From NCBI GenBank assembly GCA_009881125.1, contig WXFH01000037.1:1-64000 (forward strand): a stretch of DNA of 64,000 bases. The letters run 5' to 3'. This DNA is from Acidaminobacter sp. (GTDB lineage: Bacteria > Bacillota_A > Clostridia > Peptostreptococcales > Acidaminobacteraceae). Below are positions 27,148 to 36,455 of this stretch, in pieces (position 1 is the stretch's first letter; each line of letters begins with the position of its first letter). The position numbers and the translations under genes are program-made. The notes beneath the pieces are model-generated. The model had not been told where the DNA came from. It made no database searches and was given only the letters and a program-made list of their open reading frames with translations.

Positions 27148-28170
27148 ATGATACAAAAAAAAGAGACTCTTAAAACCTTCCCTCTAGGATTCAATTGGCC
27201 GGTGCAGGACCCCTTCCTGTTCTGTGTTCACCATAAGGATGCTTATCCTCAGGGGAATGAGGATCAGGGACCATCGGCCAGGCAGCTGGGAAATAGAAGC
27301 CTGGGCAGCGACTTTCAGAACCCGAGCGGCTGGAGCATGTACCATGGCCGCACCGTTCCCGGCTTTCCCGAGCATCCCCACAGAGGCTTCGAAACGGTAA
27401 CCATAGTCCTCGAAGGTCTCGTGGACCATTCGGATTCCAGCGGCGCCACAGGCCGCTATGGAGGCGGCGACGTCCAGTGGATGACCGCAGGCAGCGGCAT
27501 GCAGCACGCCGAGATGTTCCCTATGGTGCATCAGGACAAGCCCAATCCTCTTGAACTCTTTCAGATCTGGCTCAACCTGCCGGCGAAGGACAAGTTCGTC
27601 AAACCGAATTATAAGATGCTGTGGTCAGAGCAAATACCCATAATCACAAAGACGGATACCCGTGGTCGTGAAACCACAATCCGCCTGATCAGCGGTCAAG
27701 TTGAAAACATCAAAAGTCTGAAGCCCACACCGGATTCCTGGGCGTCGTCAGAAGCCAACCACGTCTCCATCTGGCTGGCGGAAATGGCGCCGGGCGCGGT
27801 GTACACCCTGCCGGCGGTCTCTGAGACCCTGAACCGGACGCTCTATTTCTATGAAGGTGAGAGCCTGAGCCTTGATGGGGCTGCATTGCCCTCCTATCAT
27901 GGATGTACGCTGGATGGCGGCAGAGTGGTTGAATTGGTCAATGGCACAGCCCCAGCCAAGTTTTTGCTCCTCGAAGCGGAGCCTATCAACGAGCCCGTAG
28001 TTCAATACGGTCCGTTTGTCATGAATACAAGGGAAGAAATTGTGGCGGCGTCCAGAGACTATCAGGCCACTGCCTTTGGCGGATGGCCATGGAAACGTTC
28101 TGATCCCGTCAATCCGCAGAGTTCTGGCCGGTTTGCGCGCTATGAGGATGGCACGGTGGAAACACCGTGA
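27148..28170 (+). CDS. Pirin family protein
   Basis: A 340-residue bicupin. The metal site is seen in HPHRGFETVT, with DHSDSSG and GSGMQHAEM adding the further ligands; the C-terminal half is the second cupin. Bacterial pirins are Fe proteins, some with quercetinase activity; the physiological role here is unknown. The protein carries an N-terminal extension of about 50 residues and is longer than the usual 230-290. ATG 27148 has TGGAGG eight bases upstream. Confidence 0.85.
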   Translation: MIQKKETLKTFPLGFNWPVQDPFLFCVHHKDAYPQGNEDQGPSARQLGNRSLGSDFQNPSGWSMYHGRTVPGFPEHPHRGFETVTIVLEGLVDHSDSSGATGRYGGGDVQWMTAGSGMQHAEMFPMVHQDKPNPLELFQIWLNLPAKDKFVKPNYKMLWSEQIPIITKTDTRGRETTIRLISGQVENIKSLKPTPDSWASSEANHVSIWLAEMAPGAVYTLPAVSETLNRTLYFYEGESLSLDGAALPSYHGCTLDGGRVVELVNGTAPAKFLLLEAEPINEPVVQYGPFVMNTREEIVAASRDYQATAFGGWPWKRSDPVNPQSSGRFARYEDGTVETP

Positions 28171-28205
28171 GTCGTTTATTGAATAGATAAAAAGGAGGTG
28201 GCGTG

Positions 28206-28568
28206 ATGCGTTTTTTAGGCAATTTGATCTGGCTGATTTTTGGCGGTGTTTTGGGCGCGATTGCCTGGACACTGGCAGGTCTGCTCCTTTGCATCACCGT
28301 CATAGGCATTCCCTTTGGAGTTCAGTGCTTTAAAATCGCTGGTCTGGTCCTCTGGCCTTTTGGCCGGGAAGTGGTGATTGGAAACTTTGGGTTTGGCGGA
28401 TTAATCATGAATATTCTCTGGCTGCTCCTCTTTGGCTGGGAATTGGCCATAGGTCACCTGGTCATAGGCGCATTGTTCTGTGTCACGGTGATAGGAATTC
28501 CTTTCGGACTGCAGCACTTTAAGTTTGCCCAGCTGTCCCTGGTACCCTTTGGCGCCGTGGTTAGGTAA
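28206..28568 (+). CDS. YccF domain membrane protein
   Basis: A 120-residue protein built of two repeats of the YccF (DUF307) unit. Each has a hydrophobic helix then VIGIPFG-QCFK (residues 33-43) or VIGIPFGLQHFK (residues 97-108). About four transmembrane segments are predicted. Function unknown. AAAGGAGGTGG precedes the ATG; a GTG three bases earlier is possible. Confidence 0.88.
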   Translation: MRFLGNLIWLIFGGVLGAIAWTLAGLLLCITVIGIPFGVQCFKIAGLVLWPFGREVVIGNFGFGGLIMNILWLLLFGWELAIGHLVIGALFCVTVIGIPFGLQHFKFAQLSLVPFGAVVR

Positions 28569-28623
28569 GTTCGTGTGTGCTGCTTGTGTGAGGGGTTAAG
28601 TAACAACTTAGGAGGGGTTAAGG

Positions 28624-29520
28624 TTGAAGATTGGATTGATCGGCGCCGGGAAAATGGGCATTGGACTGGCGAAAAATATGATCCGACATGGGCATGACGT
28701 GGTTGTCTTAACACGGGCAGCCCGGCGCGCGGAGGAACTTCAGCTGGAAGGCCTCGAAGCGGTTACGAACACGGGTGCCTTTGTACAGCAGCTCGACCCA
28801 TCCAAGATTATTTGGATGATGGTTCCCGCAGGGGACGCGGTGGATGACACTATTGATCTGCTGCTGCCGCATTTAAAAGGTGGGGATGTAGTGATTGATG
28901 GCGGAAACTCCCATTTTGAAGACTCCGTCAGCCGCTCTGAATTTTTAGCCTCCAGAGGGATTGATTATTTGGATGTGGGAACAAGCGGCGGCACTGAAGG
29001 CGCTCTAAATGGCGCCTGTTTGATGATTGGCGGATCACGGGAGGCTTATGTCAGGCTGGAGCCGCTGTTCAGTGATTTGGCGGTCGAGGGCGGCTATGGT
29101 TACTTTGGACGGTCCGGTGCCGGACATTATGTCAAGATGGTCCACAATGGGATTGAATATGCCATGATGCAGGCCATTTCAGAAGGGTTTGAACTCTTAA
29201 AAAAATCCGAGTATGGGTTTGACCTTCAAAAAATTGCTAAAGTCTATGATCAAGGTTCTATAATCGAAGGCTTTTTAATGGGTACTACTGCCAGGGCACT
29301 AAAGTCAACAGAGGAAATCGAGTCGCTGCTGCCTGTGGTCAAATCCAGCGGGGAAGGTTTATGGACTGTCGAAGAAGCATTGAGGCTCAAGGTTCCTGTC
29401 GAAACCATAGCGCTTTCTTTGTTTAAGCGCTATGCCACGGAGAGTCAGGGCTTTGGCGCCAAGCTGCTGAGCAGGATGCGGTATGAGTTTGGGGGACATG
29501 AGGCGCGTAAGGAGGAATAA
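28624..29520 (+). CDS. gnd: 6-phosphogluconate dehydrogenase, short (GndA/YqeC) type
   Basis: A 298-residue protein with GLIGAGKMGIGLAKNM as the NAD(P) motif and DGGNSHFEDS, GTSGGTEGA, MIGGS and HYVKMVHNGIEY as substrate motifs. It lacks the long C-terminal domain of the 470-residue form, so it belongs to the short, often NAD-dependent class. It oxidatively decarboxylates 6-phosphogluconate to ribulose-5-phosphate. TTG start with GGAGGGG; zwf starts five bases after its stop. The pair forms an oxidative pentose-phosphate unit. Confidence 0.9.
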   Translation: MKIGLIGAGKMGIGLAKNMIRHGHDVVVLTRAARRAEELQLEGLEAVTNTGAFVQQLDPSKIIWMMVPAGDAVDDTIDLLLPHLKGGDVVIDGGNSHFEDSVSRSEFLASRGIDYLDVGTSGGTEGALNGACLMIGGSREAYVRLEPLFSDLAVEGGYGYFGRSGAGHYVKMVHNGIEYAMMQAISEGFELLKKSEYGFDLQKIAKVYDQGSIIEGFLMGTTARALKSTEEIESLLPVVKSSGEGLWTVEEALRLKVPVETIALSLFKRYATESQGFGAKLLSRMRYEFGGHEARKEE

Positions 29521-29525
29521 GGCTT

Positions 29526-30977
29526 ATGGAATATGTCTGGATCTTTGGGGCGACGGGAGACCTGAGCCGTAAAAAGTTGTTGCCTGCGCTGGCCAGGCTG
29601 ATGGCGGAGGGGCGAGAGCTCATCGTTATTGGTGTGGGAAGAAAGCAAGTCAGACACAGTGTCTTCCGAACCTACGTCGCCCAAACCTGTGAGCAGATCT
29701 GCGGCGTTCATCTGGATGGCCTGTTGGAAAGACTGTATTATGTGAGAATGGATTTTGAACCGCTGGGTCAGCCGGAGGATCCGGCGTCCTTACGTGCTCA
29801 GGCGGACCTCTTTGCGTTAAAAACGGAACTGGAAGACATCTATGGTCCGGCGACGCGATCCCTCTTTATTCTGGCGACTATGCCCGAATTTTTTGCAAAG
29901 GTGGCAGGAGCCATTAAAAGAAGCGGGATTGCGGATGAACCGGGCTCGGCGCTGCTGCTCGAGAAGCCCTTCGGGTATGACCTGGAATCCGCAGTGGCTT
30001 TCAATGAGGGCGTCCGTGAGCATTTTGACGAGAAGTCCATCTTTAGAATTGACCATTATTTAGGGAAGGCTATGCTGAGGAGCCTGTTTACCCTCAGGTT
30101 CTCGAACGCAATCTTCGACGCCGTGTGGTGCAAGGATTATATTGAAGAAGTGAAGCTTGTCGCGCTGGAGACCATCGGCATAGAAGGCAGAGGCGCGTAT
30201 TACGATCAGGCAGGAGCGCTGAGGGATATGGCCCAGAGCCATATGCTTCAAATGGCGGCGCTTGTGGCCATGGAAGCACCGGAAGTCCTCGGTCCGGAAG
30301 CGGTCAGGGCATCTAAAGTCAGGGCCATGTCACAGATGAAGCTGGATCCGGCGCGCTGCCGCTTCGGGCAGTATGCTGCCTCAGAGGGGATCAAAGGATT
30401 TCTTGAGGAGGAGGGCATCACGCCGCAGTCCACAACAGAAACCTTTGCTGAATTGGTCATGGAGCTGGACACACCGCGATGGCGCGGGGTCCCCTTCAAG
30501 CTGGTGACAGGCAAGCGCCTTAGTGAAAAAAGGACGTCAATTGAGATTAAAATGAAGGCGACGAAGCTCGCGGGCCAGCTTGGAGATCAGATCGCCCCGA
30601 ACCTGATCGAGATCAAGGTCCAGCCAGAGGAAGGCGTTCAAATTCGGTTCAACGTCCTTGAGCCCGGCGCGGAAGCTATGGTGGTTGAGCGGGAGCTGGA
30701 TTATTGCCAGAACTGCCTGATCGGCGAGCGTTCGCCGGAAGCTTATGAAAAATTGCTGCTGGACGCTTTGAATGATGACTTGACTTTGTTTACGTCCTGG
30801 GGTGAAATTGAGCAGGCTTGGAAGCTGACGGATCCAGTCGTCAGCTTTATCCGAAACAATCCAGAGCAGCTGCTGCGCTATGAGGCGGGAAGCAATGAAA
30901 CGCTCACCGGGAAGCCTGATGCAGATCACGCGGAAACTCAAATAAAGGAAGAGGGGGAGGCGAATGAAACTTTATGA
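29526..30977 (+). CDS. zwf: Glucose-6-phosphate 1-dehydrogenase
   Basis: A 483-residue enzyme. It opens with FGATGDLSRKKLLPAL (NADP binding) and has FRIDHYLGKAM with the catalytic His and Lys, and LEKPFGYD before it. It makes 6-phosphogluconolactone and NADPH. Directly downstream of gnd; no lactonase (pgl) gene is adjacent. It overlaps the next gene by 14 bp. A gnd-zwf pair is not universal in fermenting Clostridia and indicates a need for NADPH or pentoses. Confidence 0.95.
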   Translation: MEYVWIFGATGDLSRKKLLPALARLMAEGRELIVIGVGRKQVRHSVFRTYVAQTCEQICGVHLDGLLERLYYVRMDFEPLGQPEDPASLRAQADLFALKTELEDIYGPATRSLFILATMPEFFAKVAGAIKRSGIADEPGSALLLEKPFGYDLESAVAFNEGVREHFDEKSIFRIDHYLGKAMLRSLFTLRFSNAIFDAVWCKDYIEEVKLVALETIGIEGRGAYYDQAGALRDMAQSHMLQMAALVAMEAPEVLGPEAVRASKVRAMSQMKLDPARCRFGQYAASEGIKGFLEEEGITPQSTTETFAELVMELDTPRWRGVPFKLVTGKRLSEKRTSIEIKMKATKLAGQLGDQIAPNLIEIKVQPEEGVQIRFNVLEPGAEAMVVERELDYCQNCLIGERSPEAYEKLLLDALNDDLTLFTSWGEIEQAWKLTDPVVSFIRNNPEQLLRYEAGSNETLTGKPDADHAETQIKEEGEANETL

Positions 30978-31599
30978 CATCACCATACCCATACGCGCTG
31001 GAATGCCGGTTTACAAGAACGACGAGGCCAGGCAGCCAAAACTGACCTTTACCAAGAAAGCAGAGACTGACGGCGTGACCAGCAGCACACTGGAGCTGGA
31101 TCTCCACACGGGAACCCATTTGGACGCACCGCTGCATATGCTGGCGGGAGGGAGCTCCATTGATGAGGTCTCGCTTGCCTCACTGATGACGGCTTGCCGC
31201 GTGATCTCGCTGACCTCTCTGGAAGGCGAAATTACACCTGAGACCCTGATACCCTTCGATCTCAAGAGGGGCGACTTCGTTCTGTTCAAGACAAAAAACA
31301 GCTTTTCAGAAACCTTTGATCAAGAGTTTGTCTATCTGGGGCAGGCGGCTGCGACCTATCTGGCTGAACTGGGCGTTAAAGGGGTAGGCACGGACGGCCT
31401 CGGCATTGAAAGAGGACAAGCGGGCCATCCGAGCCATAAAGTGCTGTTCGAAGCTGGATGCATGGTGCTGGAGGGTCTGATGCTGAAATATATTGAGCCT
31501 GGAGAGTATAAGCTGATTGCCCTGCCGCTGAAGATTGTTGGCGCTGAAGCATCGCCGGTCAGGGCGGTGCTGGTGGAGGAAAGGTGCGTGTCGGAGTGA
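30964..31599 (+). CDS. Cyclase family protein (kynurenine-formamidase-like fold)
   Basis: A 211-residue protein with the family metal motif LHTGTHLDAPLH and a second block GVGTDGLGIERG plus H in PSHKVLFEAG. The fold includes kynurenine formamidases, isatin hydrolases and other metal amidohydrolases. No tryptophan degradation genes are present, so the substrate is open; hydrolysis of a lactone such as 6-phosphogluconolactone is a speculative thought from its coupling to zwf. GGGGGAGG lies before the ATG, within the end of zwf. Confidence 0.82.
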   Translation: MKLYDITIPIRAGMPVYKNDEARQPKLTFTKKAETDGVTSSTLELDLHTGTHLDAPLHMLAGGSSIDEVSLASLMTACRVISLTSLEGEITPETLIPFDLKRGDFVLFKTKNSFSETFDQEFVYLGQAAATYLAELGVKGVGTDGLGIERGQAGHPSHKVLFEAGCMVLEGLMLKYIEPGEYKLIALPLKIVGAEASPVRAVLVEERCVSE

Positions 31600-31724
31600 G
31601 CAAATATGCAAATTATGGACGCGCTGCGACAATCGGCAAACGGAAAGGGCTGGATCTAGATTAAGCAGCCTGTGTAAGGGCTGGCTTCGAATTGGAAGCG
31701 CAGAAGTTTGAAGAACAAATGAAT

Positions 31725-31783
31725 GGAAGCTGGTGAGGAGACAACTCGCAAAGTGCGTTGGGCTCGACACCGGCTTCTTTTTT
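31725..31783 (+). terminator. Rho-independent terminator, long stem
   Basis: GAAGCTGGTG and CACCGGCTTC pair (one G-U), with further pairing inside (CTCG), followed by seven T. It ends the gnd-zwf-cyclase unit before hsp20. Confidence 0.7.
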
Positions 31784-31843
31784 GTGGTGCAGAACCAGGG
31801 AAGAAAAAATGAAGTGAGGTGGGGTAAAAATAACAGAGGATTA

Positions 31844-31874
31844 TTGACATTTTTTTCGAAAAGGTGTATATAAT
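31844..31874 (+). promoter_or_regulatory. Sigma-A promoter of hsp20
   Basis: Perfect TTGACA at 31844-31849; -10 options are TATATA (31867, spacer 17) or TATAAT (31869, spacer 19). It lies immediately before the CIRCE operator. Confidence 0.8.
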
Positions 31875-31883
31875 AATTAGAGA

Positions 31884-31910
31884 TTAGCACTCGAGGGGCG
31901 CGAGTGCTAA
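31884..31910. promoter_or_regulatory. CIRCE operator (HrcA site)
   Basis: TTAGCACTC-N9-GAGTGCTAA, an exact match to the CIRCE consensus, about 75 bp before the hsp20 ATG and over the expected transcription start. HrcA repressor would hold the gene off until heat shock. No hrcA, groE or dnaK lies in this window. Confidence 0.95.
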
Positions 31911-31985
31911 CAACCTCACTCATGAAGTTGAAACCTTAACCTAAAGCTTCTAAATACAAATCTGAATAAAAAGGAGTTGTTAATC

Positions 31986-32438
31986 ATGTCAGGACTCGTT
32001 CCTTTCAACCAAAGGCGTTCGAATCTCACGCTCAGGCCGCGTGGGTTAGATGACTTCACCAACATGCTTGATGACTTTTTTAACGATAACTGGATGCCTT
32101 CACGCAGCCTGATGCGCGACACGTTTAAATTGGACGTGGAAGAGGCGGAAGATCACTACAAAATTGATGCGGATCTGCCAGGGGTTAAAAAAGAAGAAAT
32201 CTCGCTGGATATGAATGAAGGCAGGCTGACCATAGGCATCAAGCGCGAAGAAAAAACAGAGGAAGAAAAGAAGAACTACGTTCATAAAGAGCGCCGCTAT
32301 TGCTCCATGCAGCGCACGGTTTATCTGGGTGATGCCAGCACGGAGGACATCAAGGCAAAGTTTGAGGATGGCGTGCTGAACATCATAGTACCAAAGGTCA
32401 AGAAAACAGAAGTTTCAAAAAAAATCGAAATCGAATAG
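31986..32438 (+). CDS. Small heat-shock protein (Hsp20/alpha-crystallin)
   Basis: A 150-residue ATP-independent holdase. The alpha-crystallin domain runs from about residue 45 to 145: FKLDVEEAEDHYKIDADLPG, then the strand EISLDMNEGRLTI and the closing FEDGVLNIIVPK with the conserved G-x-L motif. The N-terminal region (LVPFNQRR...FFNDNW) is typical. AAGGAG lies nine bases before ATG 31986. Expression is predicted to be HrcA-controlled through the CIRCE site upstream. Confidence 0.93.
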   Translation: MSGLVPFNQRRSNLTLRPRGLDDFTNMLDDFFNDNWMPSRSLMRDTFKLDVEEAEDHYKIDADLPGVKKEEISLDMNEGRLTIGIKREEKTEEEKKNYVHKERRYCSMQRTVYLGDASTEDIKAKFEDGVLNIIVPKVKKTEVSKKIEIE

Positions 32439-32555
32439 CGCACGCCCGAAATATGAGCCTGGCGCCAGGGTCGCCCCACCTTGGCGCTTTGTTTTGCGGT
32501 GGAGCAGGAGAATGAGTGCGTGCGTGGGCAATTGTGGACAGACGATTGCGGGAAG

Positions 32556-32695
32556 ATTAGTGCAGGAGACAAGTGCGGAAGACATGTACGAAGACGTGTG
32601 CGAAGACGTGTCCGAAGACAAGTGCAGAAGACAAGTGCGAAGACAATTGCGAAGACAATTGCGAAGACAATTGCGAAGACAAGTGCAGAAGACAA
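32556..32695 (+). repeat. Degenerate 12-13 bp tandem repeat before htpG
   Basis: About eleven units ending in GAAGAC follow one another, such as AATTGCGAAGAC (three exact copies) and AAGTGCAGAAGAC. Mixed 12- and 13-bp lengths break any reading frame. It fills most of the 306-bp space between hsp20 and htpG; no promoter or other gene is seen there. Confidence 0.85.
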
Positions 32696-32744
32696 GTGAA
32701 GGAAATAGAAGTTAAATTCAATTGAAAAGAAGGAGCGTTCAACC

Positions 32745-34625
32745 GTGGCAAAAAAGCAGTTTAAAGCAGAATCGAAGCGACTTTTAGACCTGATGATCAA
32801 TTCCATCTACACCCACCGGGAGATCTTTATTCGAGAGTTGATTTCCAATGCCAGCGACGCCATTGACAAAATGTATTACAAGGCGCTGACGGACGAAGCC
32901 ATCAGCTTCCACAAAGAGGATTATTACATTGAAATTGTCTCGGACAAGGAAAACCGCATTCTTAGAATTAAAGATACCGGCATAGGCATGACTAAAGACG
33001 AGATGGAGGAAAACCTTGGCGTTATAGCCAAGAGCGGCTCACTCGCCTTCAAAAAAGAGAATGAACTCAAAGATGGCTATGACATTATTGGCCAATTTGG
33101 CGTTGGTTTTTACTCTGCCTTCATGGTAGCGGATGACGTCACAGTAATCAGCCGCGCTTATGGCAGCCATGAGGCATGGAAGTGGGAATCCAAAGGCGCG
33201 GACGGGTATACCATTGAAGCCGCGGAAAAGGATACTACAGGGACTGAGATCATCCTGACGATCAAAGCCAATACCGAGGATGAACACTACGACGATTACC
33301 TCGAGGAATACCGCCTGCGTGCACTGATCAAAAAATACTCAGACTTTATCCGCTATCCAATCAAGCTCGAGATCACCCGCAGCCGGCTGAAAGAGGGCAC
33401 AGAGAGCGACTATGAAAGCTACAAAGAGTTCCAGACGGTCAACAGCATGGTCCCAATTTGGAGAAAGAATAAAAACGAGCTCACGCCGGAGGACTACGAG
33501 AGCTTCTATTCAGAGAAGCACTACGGCTTTGACAAGCCTCTGAAATACATCCATATGAATGCCTCCGGCCAGGTCAGCTTCAATGCCATTCTCTACATTC
33601 CGGAGAGCATTCCGTTTGACTATTACACCCGCGAGTTCGAAAAGGGCCTGGAGCTTTACTCCAGCGGCGTGATGATCATGCATAAATGCAGCGATCTCCT
33701 GCCGGATCACTTCAGCTTCGTCAAAGGCATGGTGGATTCCGAGGACCTCTCCCTCAACATTTCCAGAGAGATGCTCCAACACGACCGCCAGCTCAAGCTG
33801 ATTGCCAAGAACATCAAGAACAAGATCAAGAATGAGCTCCTGTCCATGCTGAAGGATGACCGCGAGAAGTACGAGACCTTCTTCAAGGCTTTTGGCCGCC
33901 AGCTGAAGTTTGGCCTCTACAATGATTTTGGCATCAACAAGGAAGACCTCCAGGATCTGATCCTCTTCTATTCCAGCACTGAGCGCAAAATGGTGACCCT
34001 TGCCGAATACGTGGGCCGCATGGCGGATTCCCAAAAGTATATCTATTACGCGACGGGTGACGCGCCAGAGCGCATCGACCGCATGCCGCAGACCGAGCTC
34101 GTCGCGGATAAGGGCTATGAGATCCTCTACTTCACGGATGACGTCGACGAATTCGCGATCCGTGTTCTGATGTCTTACAGTGAAAAGGAATTCAGGAACG
34201 TTTCCGGCGGCGATCTGGGCATAGAGACCGAAGAAGAGCAGTCTGCCGATGGTTCCGAAACCACCACCTTCTCCGCCCTGTTCGACAGCATGAAATCTCA
34301 GCTGGGCGACAAAGTTACAAAGGTTAGGGCATCCAAGCGCTTGAAGCATCATCCGGTCTGCCTTGCCAGTGATGGCGAACTCAGCATTGAAATGGAGAAG
34401 ATCCTGAGCGCCATGCCAAACCAGGAAGGCATCAAGGCGGACAAGGTCCTTGAAATCAACACCCATCATGAGGTCTTTGAGACCCTGAAGAAGGCCTTTG
34501 AGGAAGATCAGGAGAAGTTCGAACTCTATACCGGTCTCTTGTATAACCAGGCGCGGCTGATCGAAGGCCTGCCAATTGAAGATCCGGTGGAATTTACGAA
34601 TCAGATGATTAAGATCATGAAGTAG
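32745..34625 (+). CDS. htpG: Hsp90 family chaperone
   Basis: A 626-residue protein. The ATPase domain has [12 protein letters not shown] (Mg/ATP Glu and Asn), DTGIGM and [11 protein letters not shown]; the middle domain has [18 protein letters not shown], the catalytic Arg loop. The length is the usual bacterial HtpG. GTG start with AAGGAG at nine bases. It follows hsp20 and its repeat spacer, so both may be read from the CIRCE-controlled promoter, or htpG may have another one not seen. Confidence 0.96.
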   Translation: MAKKQFKAESKRLLDLMINSIYTHREIFIRELISNASDAIDKMYYKALTDEAISFHKEDYYIEIVSDKENRILRIKDTGIGMTKDEMEENLGVIAKSGSLAFKKENELKDGYDIIGQFGVGFYSAFMVADDVTVISRAYGSHEAWKWESKGADGYTIEAAEKDTTGTEIILTIKANTEDEHYDDYLEEYRLRALIKKYSDFIRYPIKLEITRSRLKEGTESDYESYKEFQTVNSMVPIWRKNKNELTPEDYESFYSEKHYGFDKPLKYIHMNASGQVSFNAILYIPESIPFDYYTREFEKGLELYSSGVMIMHKCSDLLPDHFSFVKGMVDSEDLSLNISREMLQHDRQLKLIAKNIKNKIKNELLSMLKDDREKYETFFKAFGRQLKFGLYNDFGINKEDLQDLILFYSSTERKMVTLAEYVGRMADSQKYIYYATGDAPERIDRMPQTELVADKGYEILYFTDDVDEFAIRVLMSYSEKEFRNVSGGDLGIETEEEQSADGSETTTFSALFDSMKSQLGDKVTKVRASKRLKHHPVCLASDGELSIEMEKILSAMPNQEGIKADKVLEINTHHEVFETLKKAFEEDQEKFELYTGLLYNQARLIEGLPIEDPVEFTNQMIKIMK

Positions 34626-34654
34626 GGTTTGAAGAGATAAAGACTGGAATAATG

Positions 34655-34696
34655 AAAGGAGCAAGGCATCCCGCTGTGGGTGCTTTGCTCCTTTTG
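34655..34696 (+). terminator. Rho-independent terminator
   Basis: AAAGGAGCAA-g-GCA and TGC-TTTGCTCCTTTT pair just after htpG. Confidence 0.75.
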
Positions 34697-34846
34697 GGTA
34701 GAAGAGGGTGTCGAGGTGAAAGAAGAGGTTGATAGGCGTTGGTCGCAGACCCCATCTTCCATGTTTGAAATCTCTGCAGTTCGGTATAGAATTGAATGGA
34801 GAACAGGCCTGCTTTGACTTGAGAGTGCCGCGAAAGGGTGAGGGCT

Positions 34847-35242
34847 TTGTCTAGACTTGATAATGAGAAAGAATCAAAGCTTAAAAGCCGTAGATTTGGG
34901 ATTGATATGCTGAAGCAGGCCAAGATCTGGGAGAATGAGTTCAGGGCTGAGCTGGCAGCGGGCAAGCCTGCAGCTGAGGTCTACACCCTATTTGTTGAGC
35001 GGCTCAAATGGCTTCAGCACGAGCGGCTGGTGCATCTATTGGTTCTCATGATGACGGTCACAGCGCTTTTGTTTTCTTTTGGAGCAGCGCTCTATCTGCC
35101 GGAGAAGGCATCGGTTTGGATCTTGGTACTCATCTTGTCTGTTCTGACAGGCGCCTATGTGCTGCATTATTTCAGACTTGAGAATTTGGTTCAACGCTGG
35201 TATTTGATCGAGAACGAGATCTTGAAGTATTCCAACAAGTGA
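34847..35242 (+). CDS. Two-helix membrane protein of unknown function
   Basis: A 131-residue product: a charged N-terminal half (residues 1-60, rich in Lys, Glu, Arg), then two transmembrane helices (HLLVLMMTVTALLFSFGAALY and ASVWILVLILSVLTGAYVL) and a short tail YFRLENLVQRWYLIENEILK. AGGGTGAGG precedes the TTG at 34847; a GTG nine bases earlier is the alternative. I do not recognise the family. Confidence 0.6.
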   Translation: MSRLDNEKESKLKSRRFGIDMLKQAKIWENEFRAELAAGKPAAEVYTLFVERLKWLQHERLVHLLVLMMTVTALLFSFGAALYLPEKASVWILVLILSVLTGAYVLHYFRLENLVQRWYLIENEILKYSNK

Positions 35243-35305
35243 GCATTGGAATTAGGATTGGGCAGGTTAGTCGAAGCTCACAAAATGTGTTTGAGTACGG
35301 TCAAA

Positions 35306-35518
35306 TTAGGTATTGGATGAATGTTGAATTGTTTTTGTGTAGAGTGTCCCCATAGGGCAAAGTGTTGTACACCAGGTACGGTTGGCGTAAAAATTCTGAA
35401 GGAGCAGGCTAAGTGCAGCAATAAATAGGACCAGCCTGAAAAGCGATAGCCAAATACCAACCGGATTTCCAAATTCCAGTATGACAGCAGATAGGATTAA
35501 CCCCCAGAATACAATCAT
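35306..35518 (-). CDS. Possible small membrane protein with Cys motif (4Fe-4S membrane protein fragment)
   Basis: A 70-residue open frame on the minus strand: two hydrophobic segments (VFWGLILSAVILEFG and IWLSLFRLVLFIAALSLLLQ), then NRTWCTTLCPMGTLY. The CxxxCPxG pattern with a preceding membrane helix resembles the first cluster site of NapH/YccM-type 4Fe-4S membrane proteins, which are much longer. It may be a small stand-alone form or a remnant. A G-rich stretch lies 13 bases upstream of the ATG, which is a poor spacing. Confidence 0.35.
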   Translation of the reverse strand: MIVFWGLILSAVILEFGNPVGIWLSLFRLVLFIAALSLLLQNFYANRTWCTTLCPMGTLYTKTIQHSSNT

Positions 35519-35571
35519 AACAGCTAGTCAACCCCCCTGTAAGAGGGGTTAATCAGAGAGGAGTGGCGCTC

Positions 35572-36351
35572 TTGAATACGGTGCTTGATATTATTCACAA
35601 CCGCGTTTCCCTGAGAAAGTACGCAGATCGTCCAATTTCAGATGAACACCTGGATTTGATTCTGGAGGCTGCCATTGCCGCGCCAACGGCAGGAAATCAG
35701 TGCCTCTATTCGATCATAATGATCAGAGATCCCAAAACCAAGGAAACTTTAAGTGAAAGCTGTGATTTTCAGCCCTTTATAGCCAAAGCACCGGTGATAT
35801 TGATTTTTGCTGCGGATCAGCAAAAATGGTTTGACTACTTCTCGGCGCAAGATGTAAAGGCGTTTGCCAAGCACACGGGGCTGTCCTTTGAAGCGCCTCA
35901 GGAGTCTGATTTAATACTGGCCTGTGAGGATGCATTAATTGCGGCTCAAAATGCTGTGATAGCTGCAGAATCTCTTGGAATTGGGTCGTGTTATATTGGG
36001 GATATCATGGAGAATTATGAGTATCATAAAGAACTGCTAGGTCTCGAGGACTGGGTTTTTCCGGTCTGCATGCTTTGTCTGGGGTATTATGAGCCACACA
36101 CGGTGAGGGTTCAGCAAAAACGGTTCAAGCGCGAATTCCTTGTTTTCGAGGAGCGGTACAGGAAACTGACGCCTGAGGAACTTGAAAGGATGTTCGAGGA
36201 CAAAGCAAAGGAGTTTGTCGAGAAAAACCGTTATAGCGCTGAGAACTTTGCCCAGATGTTTTACGCCAGAAAGACGGGGGCGCAGTTCAGTAAAGAGATG
36301 GCACGTTCCGTGAGAGTGGCGCTTAAGAAGTGGGATGGACGCAAGCTTTAG
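35572..36351 (+). CDS. Nitroreductase family protein
   Basis: A 259-residue FMN enzyme. HNRVSLRKYADRPI is the N-terminal FMN-binding motif, AAPTAGNQC follows, and AAESLGIGSCYIGDI is the second FMN block. It has a C-terminal extension of about 60 residues (RYRKLTPEELERMF...) beyond the usual 200. Substrate unknown; candidates are nitro-aromatics, quinones or flavin. TTG 35572 is preferred, nine bases after AGGAG; a GTG at 35563 lies too close to the site. Confidence 0.85.
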   Translation: MNTVLDIIHNRVSLRKYADRPISDEHLDLILEAAIAAPTAGNQCLYSIIMIRDPKTKETLSESCDFQPFIAKAPVILIFAADQQKWFDYFSAQDVKAFAKHTGLSFEAPQESDLILACEDALIAAQNAVIAAESLGIGSCYIGDIMENYEYHKELLGLEDWVFPVCMLCLGYYEPHTVRVQQKRFKREFLVFEERYRKLTPEELERMFEDKAKEFVEKNRYSAENFAQMFYARKTGAQFSKEMARSVRVALKKWDGRKL

Positions 36352-36397
36352 CTGTGTCTTTGGAATATTTCAAGGTTAAATGACGCTTCAAATGGAG

Positions 36398-36448
36398 AAA
36401 ACCTCTCCGCATCACCTTGGGGACAAGGTGATGCGGAGAGGTTTTTTA
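36398..36448. terminator. Strong bidirectional terminator
   Basis: A perfect stem of about 22 pairs, AAAACCTCTCCGCATCACCTT with its complement, and A/T tracts on both sides. It separates the convergent nitroreductase and GNAT genes. Confidence 0.92.
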
Positions 36449-36455
36449 CATGGTA

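Noticed and set aside
33510..34664. A 384-codon minus-strand frame
   Set aside because: Antisense to htpG, no motif and no ribosome site.
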